A stretch of 64,000 nt of DNA, taken from Winogradskyella sp046545555 (GTDB lineage: Bacteria > Bacteroidota > Bacteroidia > Flavobacteriales > Flavobacteriaceae). The notes under the pieces are model-generated. The model was not told the origin of the DNA and did not search any database. It was given only the letters and a program-made list of their open reading frames with translations. This document shows positions 15,675 through 24,813 of this stretch, piece after piece; the stretch's first letter is position 1; each line of letters opens with the position of its first letter. The position numbers and the translations under genes are program-made. The stretch covers positions 806,001-870,000 of the forward strand of contig NZ_JBHZTH010000001.1 in NCBI RefSeq assembly GCF_046545555.1. The letters run 5' to 3'.

Positions 15675-16793
15675 ATGAAAATCATTCTAGCTCCAGATAA
15701 ATTTAAAGGTTCACTAACAGGTCTCGAATTTTGTGATATTATAGAACCTATATTATCATCTAGCTTAAATGCTGAGGTAATTAAACTGCCATTAGCTGAT
15801 GGTGGTGATGGTACCATAGAAGTTATAAATTATTATTTGGATGGAAAAACGATTCAAACTACTGTTAATAATCCGATTTTTCAATCAGTACTTGCATCTT
15901 ATTTGTATTCAGAAAAGTCTAAAGTTGCTTTTATAGAAATGGCTGAAGCTTCTGGTATGAAGCTTCTTGATTATAAGGATCAGAACTGCATGTATACATC
16001 AACTCATGGCACAGGTGAATTAATAGTAGATGCCATAGATAAAGGTGCAGAACACATTATTTTAGGGTTAGGTGGTAGTGCAACAAACGATTGTGGAATA
16101 GGCATGGCAACTGCTCTAGGTTATCGCTTTTTTGATAAGGAAAATAAAGAAGTTAAGCCTATTGGCAGCCTGTTAAATAATATAGTGTCTATTAATGATA
16201 CTATGGTGGATAAAAGATTGAAATCGATTAATTTTCAAATTGCTTGTGATGTTAGTAATCCTTTGTATGGACAAGAAGGTGCTGCTTATATTTACGCCAA
16301 ACAAAAAGGAGCAAACGATTTAGAAATTGAACATTTAGAAAATGGATTGCAAAATATTTCAAAGGTATTAGACCATCATTTTAATATAGAAACTCAAAAA
16401 ATAAAAGGAGCAGGTGCAGCAGGAGGTATGGGAGCGGCTTGTGTTACTTTCTTAAACGCCGAATTATCACCAGGAATTGAATTAATAAAGGAGATGGCAC
16501 AGTTTGATGCTAAAATTGAAGGGGCAGATTGGATTATTACAGGAGAAGGTCAACTCGATGATCAAACACTATCAGGAAAAGCCCTCAGTGGTGTTATAAA
16601 CTCTGCAAAGAAATTTGAAATTAACGTAGCTGCTTTTTGTGGTAATATTGAATTAGAAATTGAAGCGATTAATAAAATGGGAATTAATTATTCGGCTTCT
16701 GTAATGGAAATAGCAGAAAATTTACAAGATGCTTTAAGAAATACTAAACGTTATTTAGAAACTATAACTAGAGATTTTATTTCTTCTCTTTAG
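15675..16793 (+). CDS. glycerate kinase (GlxK/GarK type)
   Basis: 372 residues, full length. It phosphorylates D-glycerate, in this family to 2-phosphoglycerate, feeding lower glycolysis. Seen: MKIILAPDKFKGSLTG, LADGGDGTIE, HGTGELIVDAIDKG, GLGGSATNDCGIGMATALG, GAGAAGGMGAA, ITGEGQLDDQTLSGKA. It follows the symporter by 12 nt as the last gene of the three-gene operon. Its end overlaps the convergent DUF3098 gene by 17 nt. Confidence 0.95.
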   Translation: MKIILAPDKFKGSLTGLEFCDIIEPILSSSLNAEVIKLPLADGGDGTIEVINYYLDGKTIQTTVNNPIFQSVLASYLYSEKSKVAFIEMAEASGMKLLDYKDQNCMYTSTHGTGELIVDAIDKGAEHIILGLGGSATNDCGIGMATALGYRFFDKENKEVKPIGSLLNNIVSINDTMVDKRLKSINFQIACDVSNPLYGQEGAAYIYAKQKGANDLEIEHLENGLQNISKVLDHHFNIETQKIKGAGAAGGMGAACVTFLNAELSPGIELIKEMAQFDAKIEGADWIITGEGQLDDQTLSGKALSGVINSAKKFEINVAAFCGNIELEIEAINKMGINYSASVMEIAENLQDALRNTKRYLETITRDFISSL

Positions 16794-17049
16794 ATTTTGT
16801 CTTATTCGGATTTAGAAGAATAGCATAAACCTGAAAACCAAAGCCAATTAAAACCAAGGTTGGTGCCAATCTAATACGTCTCCAACTAAAGATAGAAGGG
16901 TCAAATACGTTTGGATCGTCACTTCCACCGCCTGACATAAGTATAAAACCTATAACAATACATGCCAATCCTATAAGCATAAACTTATAGTTTTTTTTAC
17001 CAAAGATAAAATCACCTTTTGAGTCTTGTTTACGTTTTTGTTCTCCCAT
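16777..17049 (-). CDS. DUF3098 small membrane protein
   Basis: 90 residues with two membrane helices: YKFMLIGLACIVIGFILMSGG and IRLAPTLVLIGFGFQVYAILL, joined by a DDPNVFDPSIFSWRRI loop that is characteristic of DUF3098. Function unknown. In Bacteroidota the family regularly follows ftsX, as here (with one small gene between), which hints at a link to cell division or the envelope. Confidence 0.88.
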   Translation of the reverse strand: MGEQKRKQDSKGDFIFGKKNYKFMLIGLACIVIGFILMSGGGSDDPNVFDPSIFSWRRIRLAPTLVLIGFGFQVYAILLNPNKTKSKEKK

Positions 17050-17076
17050 AATATGTCCTGAGAAAGCAGGATTACT

Positions 17077-17445
17077 TTAATTATCTGTATCGAATTCTGT
17101 AAAAATAATAGTATCACTCAATGCCATTTGCGAAATGTGGTTTGAGGTAACACCACCCATTATCTTAGCTAGATGCAAAGTAACGGTTTTATTTAAAACT
17201 TTTCTCTTAAGAGAATCTAAATTTAATCCTTGTTCTAAACCTCTATTAATATAAAATGATTTAAATTCATTACTATGAAATACAATATCATAACTCGTGC
17301 CTTCTGTAATTTGAGTGATTTTTATATCAATAATCTCACAATCTTCAGGTTTCGTATTTTGAATAACACAAGATTTCAGTAAAAAAAATAAAGCTAAGAG
17401 TAAAGTTAAGCTTAAAGCTACTGCAGTAATGGTTGACTTTTTCAT
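17077..17445 (-). CDS. small membrane-anchored protein, unknown function
   Basis: 122 residues. An N-terminal hydrophobic segment (ITAVALSLTLLLALFFLL) is followed by KSCVIQN; the Cys is not in a good lipobox, so it may be an anchored rather than lipidated protein. The remaining 95 residues look like a small periplasmic domain. It lies between ftsX and the DUF3098 gene on the same strand with short gaps (58 and 27 nt). I do not recognise the family; it looks like an insertion into the ftsX-DUF3098 pair. Confidence 0.65.
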   Translation of the reverse strand: MKKSTITAVALSLTLLLALFFLLKSCVIQNTKPEDCEIIDIKITQITEGTSYDIVFHSNEFKSFYINRGLEQGLNLDSLKRKVLNKTVTLHLAKIMGGVTSNHISQMALSDTIIFTEFDTDN

Positions 17446-17503
17446 GATTGGCGGTTTATTTTAGAACGATAATTAAGTCTGTTTATTTTCTAATAACCAA
17501 CAA

Positions 17504-18382
17504 CTAATAATACAACTGATCTGTCTTCAAATTCAAGAAACGCTGTGTCGCAATAAAAGTACTAATCCAAGTAATCACAATACCTAAGACGAATATGCCA
17601 ACAAATAAGGCAACAATTAAAACTGTATTTTTTAATAACTCCAGCTCAGGAAATGTTATATCTAAATAGTATAAAACGATTGCCATACCTATTAAAGCGA
17701 CAATAGCTCCAATAATTCCTAGTTGTACACTTTTCCAAACAAAAGGTCTTCGGATAAAGGTTTTTGTGGCACCAACCATCTGCATCGTTTTAATGATAAA
17801 ACGTTTAGAATATACTGCTAGTCGTATAGAGCTATTAATTAAAAGAACAGCAATAAGGGTAAATAAACCACTGATTATTAATACCCAAAATGTGATTTTT
17901 TTTACGTTATTATTCATTAATTCTACCAAGTCATTATCATAGCGTATGTCTTCAATAAAGGTTTTGTTAGATAAACTCTCAGTGATTTCAGTGAGTTGTT
18001 CGGTAGTAACATAATCTGCTTTAAGATAAACGTCAATTGAATTTTTTAACGGATTATAACCAACAAAATCCATAAAATCTTCACCAGTATCAGCTTTCAT
18101 AAATTCGGCAGCGGCTTCTTTAGACACATATTTTGCTTCTTTAGTATAATCTGCCATGGCTAAACTTTTCTTCAGCTGATTAACTTCCACTTCTTTGGCT
18201 GTATCAGTTACGTAAATAGTCATAACCACTTGTTCTTTAAAATGGTCAGCTACTTTTTTAGAGTTAATAACCAAGAGTCCAAGACAACCTAAAAGAAATA
18301 AAACCAAAGCAATACTTATAACCACAGAAATATATGAAGATATTAGTTTACGTTTCTGATAATTGTCAAAGGAAGATGCCAT
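17504..18382 (-). CDS. ftsX: cell division protein FtsX
   Basis: 292 residues with four membrane segments: one near the N-terminus (SSYISVVISIALVLFLLGCLG), a periplasmic domain of about 110 residues, and three at the C-terminus in the FtsX/MacB permease arrangement (MQMVGATKTFIRRPF loop). FtsX works with the ATPase FtsE to activate peptidoglycan hydrolases at the septum; ftsE is not in the window. Divergent from leuS. Confidence 0.93.
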   Translation of the reverse strand: MASSFDNYQKRKLISSYISVVISIALVLFLLGCLGLLVINSKKVADHFKEQVVMTIYVTDTAKEVEVNQLKKSLAMADYTKEAKYVSKEAAAEFMKADTGEDFMDFVGYNPLKNSIDVYLKADYVTTEQLTEITESLSNKTFIEDIRYDNDLVELMNNNVKKITFWVLIISGLFTLIAVLLINSSIRLAVYSKRFIIKTMQMVGATKTFIRRPFVWKSVQLGIIGAIVALIGMAIVLYYLDITFPELELLKNTVLIVALFVGIFVLGIVITWISTFIATQRFLNLKTDQLYY

Positions 18383-18434
18383 GGATTAATGCTAATTGAT
18401 GTTGTAAAAATAATAAAGAATTTACATCTGTGCA

Positions 18435-18482
18435 GTATTACAACGTTTAGTTTTTTATTGTGTTGTAATACCTTTAAATTTG
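18435..18482 (+). promoter_or_regulatory. leuS promoter region with ten-bp inverted repeat
   Basis: GTATTACAAC (18435-18444) and GTTGTAATAC (18462-18471) are perfect reverse complements, 17 nt apart. Three bases later comes a TAnnTTTG -7 box (TAAATTTG, 18475-18482) for leuS, 24 nt before its ATG. The right arm covers the spacer between -33 and -7, where a repressor would block initiation. No clear -33 TTG at 17-23 nt. Confidence 0.55.
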
Positions 18483-18505
18483 CACCTTATTTCAAGGAGA
18501 ATACA

Positions 18506-21500
18506 ATGAGGTACGATTTCAATAAAATCGATAAAAAGTGGCAAGACTACTGGGCAAAAAACGAAACGTTTAAAGCGTCTAATACAAGTGACAAACCAAA
18601 ATATTATGTTTTGGATATGTTCCCTTATCCATCTGGTGCAGGTTTACATGTTGGTCATCCATTAGGCTATATTGCTAGTGATATTTATGCGCGTTACAAA
18701 CGTCATAAAGGCTTTAACGTATTGCATCCTCAAGGCTATGATAGTTTCGGATTACCTGCAGAGCAGTATGCGATACAAACAGGTCAGCATCCAGCTATTA
18801 CAACTGAAACTAATATAGCTACTTATAGAAGACAATTAGATCAAATTGGTTTTTCTTTTGATTGGAGTAGAGAAGTGCGTACATCTAGTCCTGAATATTA
18901 TAAATGGACACAGTGGATTTTTATTCAACTGTTTGAATCTTGGTATAACAATGATTCAAATAAAGCAGAAGACATAAAAACTTTAATTTCAAAATTTGAA
19001 TCTGAAGGAAACACAACTGTAAATGCTGCTTGTGATGAAAATATTGAAGCCTTTACTGCCCAAGAGTGGAAAGCGTTTTCAGATGTTGAGAAACAAGAAA
19101 TTCTTTTAAAATATAGGCTAACCTATTTAGCAGAAACAGAAGTGAATTGGTGTCCTGCCCTAGGAACGGTTTTAGCCAATGATGAAATTGTGAATGGTGT
19201 ATCTGAACGTGGAGGTCATCCTGTTGTAAGAAAGAAAATGACGCAATGGAGTATGCGAATTTCTGCTTATGCAGAACGTTTATTGCAAGGCTTAGATACT
19301 ATTGATTGGACAGATGCTTTAAAGGATATTCAGAAAAACTGGATTGGTAAATCGGTTGGTGCTTCTGTAACTTTCAAGGTTAATGAGCACGACGAAAAAA
19401 TAGATGTATTTACCACACGACCAGATACCATTTATGGAGTTAGCTTTATGACACTAGCACCAGAACATGAGTTGGTTTCAAAAATAACAACACCAGAACA
19501 AAAAGCAGAAGTAGAAGCCTATATAGAAAAAACAGCCAAACGAAGCGAACGCGATCGTATGGCAGACGTAAAAACCATTTCTGGTGCTTTTACAGGAGCT
19601 TATGCAGAACATCCTTTTACAAAAAAACCAATTCCAATCTGGATTGGTGATTACGTTTTAGCAAGTTACGGAACAGGAGCTGTAATGTCGGTACCATGTG
19701 GCGACCAGCGCGATTATGACTTTGCAAAGCATTTTAATATTGACATTCCTAATATTTTTGAAAGCATTGATATTTCTGAAGAAGCTTACGGCTCTAAAGA
19801 CAATGTAAAGATTGCAAATAGTGATTTCTTAAACGGAATGAACTACAAAAAAGCAACCAAACGTGCCATTTACGAATTAGAACAAATAGGCCAAGGAGAA
19901 GGAAAAACCAATTACCGTTTACGTGATGCCGTATTTTCTAGACAGCGTTATTGGGGAGAACCATTCCCAGTATATTACGTTAACGGGATGCCACAGATGA
20001 TTGATAAAGCACATTTGCCAATTGTATTACCAGAAGTTGAGAAGTATTTACCAACCGAAGAAGGTGAACCACCTTTAGGTCGCGCAGATGTTTGGGCTTG
20101 GTGTACAGAATCTAATACTGTAGTTAGTAATGACAAAATAAACAATACAACCATTCACCCTTTAGAACTCAACACCATGCCAGGTTGGGCAGGAAGTTCT
20201 TGGTACTTTTTCCGTTATATGGAAGATGCCATGCGAGACGAAACCTTTGCAAGTGAAGACGCACTCAACTATTGGGAAAATGTAGATCTATATATTGGAG
20301 GAAGTGAACATGCTACAGGCCATTTATTATACTCACGTTTTTGGGTGAAATTATTGAAAGATAGAGGTTTTGTAAATGTTGAAGAACCTTTTAAGAAGTT
20401 GATTAACCAAGGAATGATTTTGGGAGAAAGTGCTTTTTTATATATAGTTGAAGGTCGTTTAATTGATGATAGTGATGATGCTTCTTCTTTTTGTCAAATT
20501 ATTATTAATAAAGAATTCTTTGATATTCTAGATCAAAAAGAGGGGTCGCTCGAAAATTTACCGGATACACTAAGTGATTTTCTGAATGAAAAAATAAGTA
20601 TTCATCAAGAATTTAACACTAAATATATAGACTATTCAAAAGCTTATAAATCTTTTAAAACAACTAATATTGATGTTAGTTATGTTAATATTCAAAATGA
20701 AATTGATTTAGTCAATCTATCTAAAGATAAGAGATTTGATGCACTGCAAGGAGCGCATTTTTATAATGGTAAAATAGTTGTTGAAAATCAAGATATTACA
20801 AGTGATACAAAAATTAAAGTTTCTCGCGAAGTCGAAAAAATGTCTAAATCTAAATACAATGTCGTTAATCCAGATGATATTGTAGAACAATACGGATCAG
20901 ACAGTTTAAGACTCTACGAGATGTTTTTAGGGCCATTAGAACAATACAAGCCATGGAATACAGCTGGTATTACAGGTGTACACAACTTCCTTAAGAAGAT
21001 GTGGAAACTATATGTTGGCCAAGAGGCTTTAAATGTAAATGATGCAGAACCTACAAAAGACAACCTAAAGACATTACATAAAACCATAAAGAAAGTAGAG
21101 GAAGATATTGAGAATTTCTCTTTTAATACGTCAGTGTCTACCTTTATGATTGCAGTTAATGAATTGACGGCTCAAAAGTGTACAAGTAAGGATATACTAG
21201 AACCATTATTGGTTTTAATATCTCCTTATGCTCCACATATAGCAGAAGAATTATGGTCGCAATTAGGAAATAATGAGACTATTTCTACTGCTCCATTTCC
21301 AAAATTTGAAGCGAGTCATTTGGTAGAAAGCAGTAAGAACTATCCGATTTCATTTAATGGTAAAATGCGTTTTACGATGGAGTTACCCATGGATATGAGC
21401 AAGGACGAAATTGAAGCCGCAGTAATGGCACACGAAAAAACAATTGCACAATTAGATGGCCGTATACCTAAAAAGGTTATTGTAGTACCTGGTAAGATTG

Positions 21501-21517
21501 TAAATATCGTAGGTTAA
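18506..21517 (+). CDS. leuS: leucyl-tRNA synthetase
   Basis: 1003 residues from the ATG at 18506, preceded by AAGGAG-like bases and by a -7 box; the longer frame from 18389 would run through the promoter. Class I signatures: HVGH in YPSGAGLHVGHPLGYIASD, the CP1 editing domain (FTTRPDTIYGVSFM), and EKMSKSKYN. It charges tRNA-Leu. The segment between the GMILG motif (about 20415) and KMSKS (about 20840) is about 135 residues, longer than the roughly 80 I would expect in relatives; see findings. Confidence 0.97.
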   Translation: MRYDFNKIDKKWQDYWAKNETFKASNTSDKPKYYVLDMFPYPSGAGLHVGHPLGYIASDIYARYKRHKGFNVLHPQGYDSFGLPAEQYAIQTGQHPAITTETNIATYRRQLDQIGFSFDWSREVRTSSPEYYKWTQWIFIQLFESWYNNDSNKAEDIKTLISKFESEGNTTVNAACDENIEAFTAQEWKAFSDVEKQEILLKYRLTYLAETEVNWCPALGTVLANDEIVNGVSERGGHPVVRKKMTQWSMRISAYAERLLQGLDTIDWTDALKDIQKNWIGKSVGASVTFKVNEHDEKIDVFTTRPDTIYGVSFMTLAPEHELVSKITTPEQKAEVEAYIEKTAKRSERDRMADVKTISGAFTGAYAEHPFTKKPIPIWIGDYVLASYGTGAVMSVPCGDQRDYDFAKHFNIDIPNIFESIDISEEAYGSKDNVKIANSDFLNGMNYKKATKRAIYELEQIGQGEGKTNYRLRDAVFSRQRYWGEPFPVYYVNGMPQMIDKAHLPIVLPEVEKYLPTEEGEPPLGRADVWAWCTESNTVVSNDKINNTTIHPLELNTMPGWAGSSWYFFRYMEDAMRDETFASEDALNYWENVDLYIGGSEHATGHLLYSRFWVKLLKDRGFVNVEEPFKKLINQGMILGESAFLYIVEGRLIDDSDDASSFCQIIINKEFFDILDQKEGSLENLPDTLSDFLNEKISIHQEFNTKYIDYSKAYKSFKTTNIDVSYVNIQNEIDLVNLSKDKRFDALQGAHFYNGKIVVENQDITSDTKIKVSREVEKMSKSKYNVVNPDDIVEQYGSDSLRLYEMFLGPLEQYKPWNTAGITGVHNFLKKMWKLYVGQEALNVNDAEPTKDNLKTLHKTIKKVEEDIENFSFNTSVSTFMIAVNELTAQKCTSKDILEPLLVLISPYAPHIAEELWSQLGNNETISTAPFPKFEASHLVESSKNYPISFNGKMRFTMELPMDMSKDEIEAAVMAHEKTIAQLDGRIPKKVIVVPGKIVNIVG

Positions 21518-21526
21518 TTAAAAACA

Positions 21527-21799
21527 ATGGAAAATATTGATTATATAGAAATTATTGGGCTTTGTGCTGCGGTTTTAACAACGGCTGCATTTCTACCACA
21601 AGTTTATAAGACTTGGAAAACAAAAGATGTTTCAGGTTTATCAATATCCATGTTAATTATGTTTTTTACAGGTGTTGTACTTTGGTTAATTTACGGAATC
21701 TCCTTAAAAAGTCTGTCTTTAATTTTGGCAAATAGTATTACTGTTTTTTCTGCGCTATTGTTATTTGTTTTTAAAATTAAATACAGAAATAGAAAGTAG
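21527..21799 (+). CDS. SemiSWEET-type small transporter
   Basis: 90 residues, three membrane helices with the PQ motif (Pro24-Gln25 in AAFLPQVYKTWKTKDVSGLS). Bacterial SemiSWEETs form dimers that let sugars diffuse across the inner membrane. The start is 9 nt after the leuS stop, so it is probably read from the leuS transcript. Substrate not predictable. Confidence 0.92.
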   Translation: MENIDYIEIIGLCAAVLTTAAFLPQVYKTWKTKDVSGLSISMLIMFFTGVVLWLIYGISLKSLSLILANSITVFSALLLFVFKIKYRNRK

Positions 21800-22084
21800 C
21801 AATACAATTCTTAATTTCACTTCAACGAATTAATTTTACGTTCAACTATTATTATATTAAACTGAAAATGAGGTACTTGTTAGATATTTTTTAAAATTAT
21901 GCCTTCAAAATAATAATTCCGTAAAAATAGCTTTGATTTAGTGTCTAAATTTGGATTCTATTTTTTTTTAATAGTAATTCACAATGCTATTAATCTCAGT
22001 AATCTACTAACATGGAATGGGCGTAATTAATTTATTTTTTATAGTGCATTTCATTTAGTAGATTTAATACTTAAAAACTATCAA

Positions 22085-23185
22085 ATGAAAATTGGAGTCC
22101 CAAAAGAAATCAAGAACAATGAAAATAGAGTTGGCATGACACCTGCTGGTGTTTATGAGCTAATAAAAAATAATCATAGTGTATTTGTGCAAAAAGATGC
22201 TGGTTTTGGCAGCGGTTTTTTTGATCAAGATTACAAAGATGTAGGTGCAACAGTATTAGATACTATTGAAGACGTTTATGCTTCAGCTGATATGATTGTT
22301 AAAGTAAAAGAACCTATTGCAGAAGAATACCCGTTAATTAAATCACATCATGTCGTTTTTACTTATTTTCACTTTGCATCAAGCGAGCCTTTAACTAAAG
22401 CGATGATACAAAGTAAAGCCGTTTGCATTGCCTACGAAACAGTAGAAGATGAAGATGGTTCTTTACCCTTATTAACTCCAATGTCTGAAGTTGCGGGAAG
22501 AATGGCTATTCAACAAGGCGCTAAATATTTAGAAAAACCTATTAAAGGACGTGGTGTACTATTAGGTGGTGTACCAGGTGTACCTCCAGGAAAAGTGCTA
22601 GTGCTTGGTGCGGGAGTTGTAGGAATACAAGCGGCTAAGATGGCAGCTGGTTTAGGAGCTCATGTGACGATTATGGATATTAACATGAAGCAATTACGTT
22701 ATGTAAATGATGTTATGCCTCCTCATGTAGTGACAGAGTTTTCGAGCGAATTTAATATTAGAAAGCGCATACAAGATCACGATTTAATAATTGGTGGTGT
22801 TTTAGTTAAGGGGGCAAAAGCTCCAAAATTAATCACTAGAGACATGCTTAAGGATATGCGACCAGGAACAGTGTTGGTCGATGTTGCTGTAGATCAAGGC
22901 GGTTGTATTGAAACAACAAAGGCAACCACACACGAGGATCCTACATTTATTATCGATGATGTTGTTCATTATTGTGTAGCCAATATGCCAGGTGCTGTGC
23001 CTTACACATCTACATTAGCGTTGACAAACGTTACTTTGCCTTATGTATTGCGATTGGCAAATCAAGGTTGGGAAATTGCTTGTGCAAAAGATAAATCTCT
23101 AAAGAAAGGATTGAATATTGTTAAAGGTAGAATTGTCTATGAAGAAATCGCAGAAGCCTTTAATTGGTCTATTGATGCCATGTAA
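22085..23185 (+). CDS. ald: alanine dehydrogenase
   Basis: 366 residues, family length. It interconverts L-alanine and pyruvate with NAD+. Seen: MKIGVPKEIKNNENRVGMTP, catalytic Lys75 (KVKEP) and His96 (TYFHFA), the Rossmann motif VLGAGVVGIQAAKMAAGLGA, and DVAVDQGGC. A TAnnTTTG match (21946-21953) lies about 130 nt upstream, so there may be a long leader, but no -33 box supports it. Confidence 0.96.
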   Translation: MKIGVPKEIKNNENRVGMTPAGVYELIKNNHSVFVQKDAGFGSGFFDQDYKDVGATVLDTIEDVYASADMIVKVKEPIAEEYPLIKSHHVVFTYFHFASSEPLTKAMIQSKAVCIAYETVEDEDGSLPLLTPMSEVAGRMAIQQGAKYLEKPIKGRGVLLGGVPGVPPGKVLVLGAGVVGIQAAKMAAGLGAHVTIMDINMKQLRYVNDVMPPHVVTEFSSEFNIRKRIQDHDLIIGGVLVKGAKAPKLITRDMLKDMRPGTVLVDVAVDQGGCIETTKATTHEDPTFIIDDVVHYCVANMPGAVPYTSTLALTNVTLPYVLRLANQGWEIACAKDKSLKKGLNIVKGRIVYEEIAEAFNWSIDAM

Positions 23186-23271
23186 TATAATATAAACTGA
23201 CAAAGTTTCTTGTTTAGTTTTTGGCGTACTATTTGCTATCTTTATATCAGTAATATTAAATATTTATTGAT

Positions 23272-23961
23272 ATGATGGGATACTATATACTTGCAGGAAT
23301 CATCTTTTTGGTCAGCTCTTATGTAAGTAATAAATTAAAAAGTAAGTTTAAATACTACTCTAAAGTTAGCCTAAGAAACGGAATGAGTGGCCGAGAGATT
23401 GCAGAAAAAATGTTAGCTGATAATGGTATTACTGACGTTGAGGTCATTTCTACACCAGGACAATTAACGGATCATTACAATCCAAGAAATAAAACAGTAA
23501 ACTTAAGTGATGTTGTTTACAATCAACGAAACGCTGCTGCTGCTGCTGTTGCAGCCCACGAAGTTGGTCATGCAGTACAACATGCAAAAGCTTATAGTTG
23601 GTTAGAATTAAGATCTAAAATTGTACCTGCTGTTGGCATTAGTAGTAAGCTATCTAATATTGTAATTATGGTTGGTTTAGCTTTGTCTGCTGGTGGCTCT
23701 GTATTTGGATCTAATGTATTTTTAGTTGGTATTGCATTATTTGCTGTGACTACACTTTTTACATTTATAACGCTACCTGTAGAGTACGACGCTAGTAATA
23801 GGGCTCTGGCATGGTTAGAAAATAAGAATATGGTAACATCAGAAGAACATACTGGTGCAAAGGATGCTTTAAAATGGGCAGCAAGAACGTATTTAGTAGC
23901 TGCTTTAGGCTCATTGGCTACATTACTTTACTTTCTAAGTATGTTTTTAAATAGGAGATAG
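23272..23961 (+). CDS. neutral zinc metallopeptidase (YugP-like)
   Basis: 229 residues. The zinc site HEVGH (residues 96-100) sits after the family segment LSDVVYNQRNAAAAAVAAHE, and membrane helices flank it (residues 3-18, about 120-165 and the C-terminus). This is the membrane-bound Zn_peptidase_2/YugP family; physiological substrate unknown. It follows ald by 86 nt on the same strand. Confidence 0.93.
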   Translation: MMGYYILAGIIFLVSSYVSNKLKSKFKYYSKVSLRNGMSGREIAEKMLADNGITDVEVISTPGQLTDHYNPRNKTVNLSDVVYNQRNAAAAAVAAHEVGHAVQHAKAYSWLELRSKIVPAVGISSKLSNIVIMVGLALSAGGSVFGSNVFLVGIALFAVTTLFTFITLPVEYDASNRALAWLENKNMVTSEEHTGAKDALKWAARTYLVAALGSLATLLYFLSMFLNRR

Positions 23962-24041
23962 TAGAGACATTTATTTTAAAGTTTATCATCTTTTTAGAGA
24001 AAAGGACTATCTTAAAAACTAACTATAATCAAAAACAATCA

Positions 24042-24758
24042 ATGGAAAATCAATTTCCCGAACAAAATCAAAACAAATTATTAATAGGAAGTTTATCTGA
24101 TATAGAACGCGTTGCGTTTTATAAAAAAACATACAGTCATGTAGCAGGAGGAGTTCTTGTATTTATTCTTTTTGAGTGGTTACTATTGCAGAGCGATACA
24201 ATCGTAAACTTTATGATGTCAATGACAGAAGGCTATAAATGGTTATTAATGTTAGGAGGTTTTATGTTGGCTACTAATTATGCAGAAGGGATGGCTTTAA
24301 AGACAAATGATAAGAATAAACAATATCTTGCTTATGGCATTTATATATTTTTTGAGGCTCTAATTTTTGTTCCACTTATTGCTATTGCTGCATATTATAT
24401 GGATTCTGGGCCAGAAATTCTAAATCAGGCTGCTATTGTAACACTAGCCTTATTTACAGGTTTATCTGCAGTAGTCCTATTAACTAAGAAAGACTTTTCA
24501 TTTTTAAAAACAGGTCTAACTGTAGGGTTTTTCATAGCTATTGGATTAATAGTTGCTGGTACATTATTCGGTTTTAATTTAGGTTTATGGTTTTCTGTTG
24601 GTATGTGTTTATTAGCAGGTGGTTCTATATTATATCAAACCTCGAATATGGTTAATAAATATGGTGTTGAAGACTACATACCAGCTGCACTTGGTTTATT
24701 TGCCTCATTAATGCTATTATTTTGGTATATATTGAGAATATTTATGTCGCGAGATTAA
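24042..24758 (+). CDS. Bax inhibitor-1/YccA family membrane protein
   Basis: 238 residues with about seven membrane helices. The N-terminal ERVAFYKKTYSHVAGG and the last helix (ALGLFASLMLLFWYILRIF) are characteristic of the BI-1 family, which includes calcium-leak channels and YccA, a modulator of FtsH. The role here is open. A bidirectional terminator follows. Confidence 0.9.
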   Translation: MENQFPEQNQNKLLIGSLSDIERVAFYKKTYSHVAGGVLVFILFEWLLLQSDTIVNFMMSMTEGYKWLLMLGGFMLATNYAEGMALKTNDKNKQYLAYGIYIFFEALIFVPLIAIAAYYMDSGPEILNQAAIVTLALFTGLSAVVLLTKKDFSFLKTGLTVGFFIAIGLIVAGTLFGFNLGLWFSVGMCLLAGGSILYQTSNMVNKYGVEDYIPAALGLFASLMLLFWYILRIFMSRD

Positions 24759-24778
24759 AAAATTCTAAGAGTAAAATA

Positions 24779-24807
24779 AAAAAGCTCTGAGTAATCAGAG
24801 CTTTTTT
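24779..24807. terminator. bidirectional terminator between the BI-1 gene and the Lrp gene
   Basis: AAAGCTCTGA (24781-24790) pairs perfectly with TCAGAGCTTT (24795-24804) across a GTAA loop; T-runs follow on both strands. It sits between two convergent genes and serves both. Confidence 0.9.
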
Positions 24808-24813
24808 GATTAC

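Noticed and set aside
18389..18505. Longer N-terminal extension of leuS (39 residues)
   Set aside because: It crosses the predicted -7 box and the inverted repeat and does not resemble LeuRS; the ATG at 18506 begins the family sequence.
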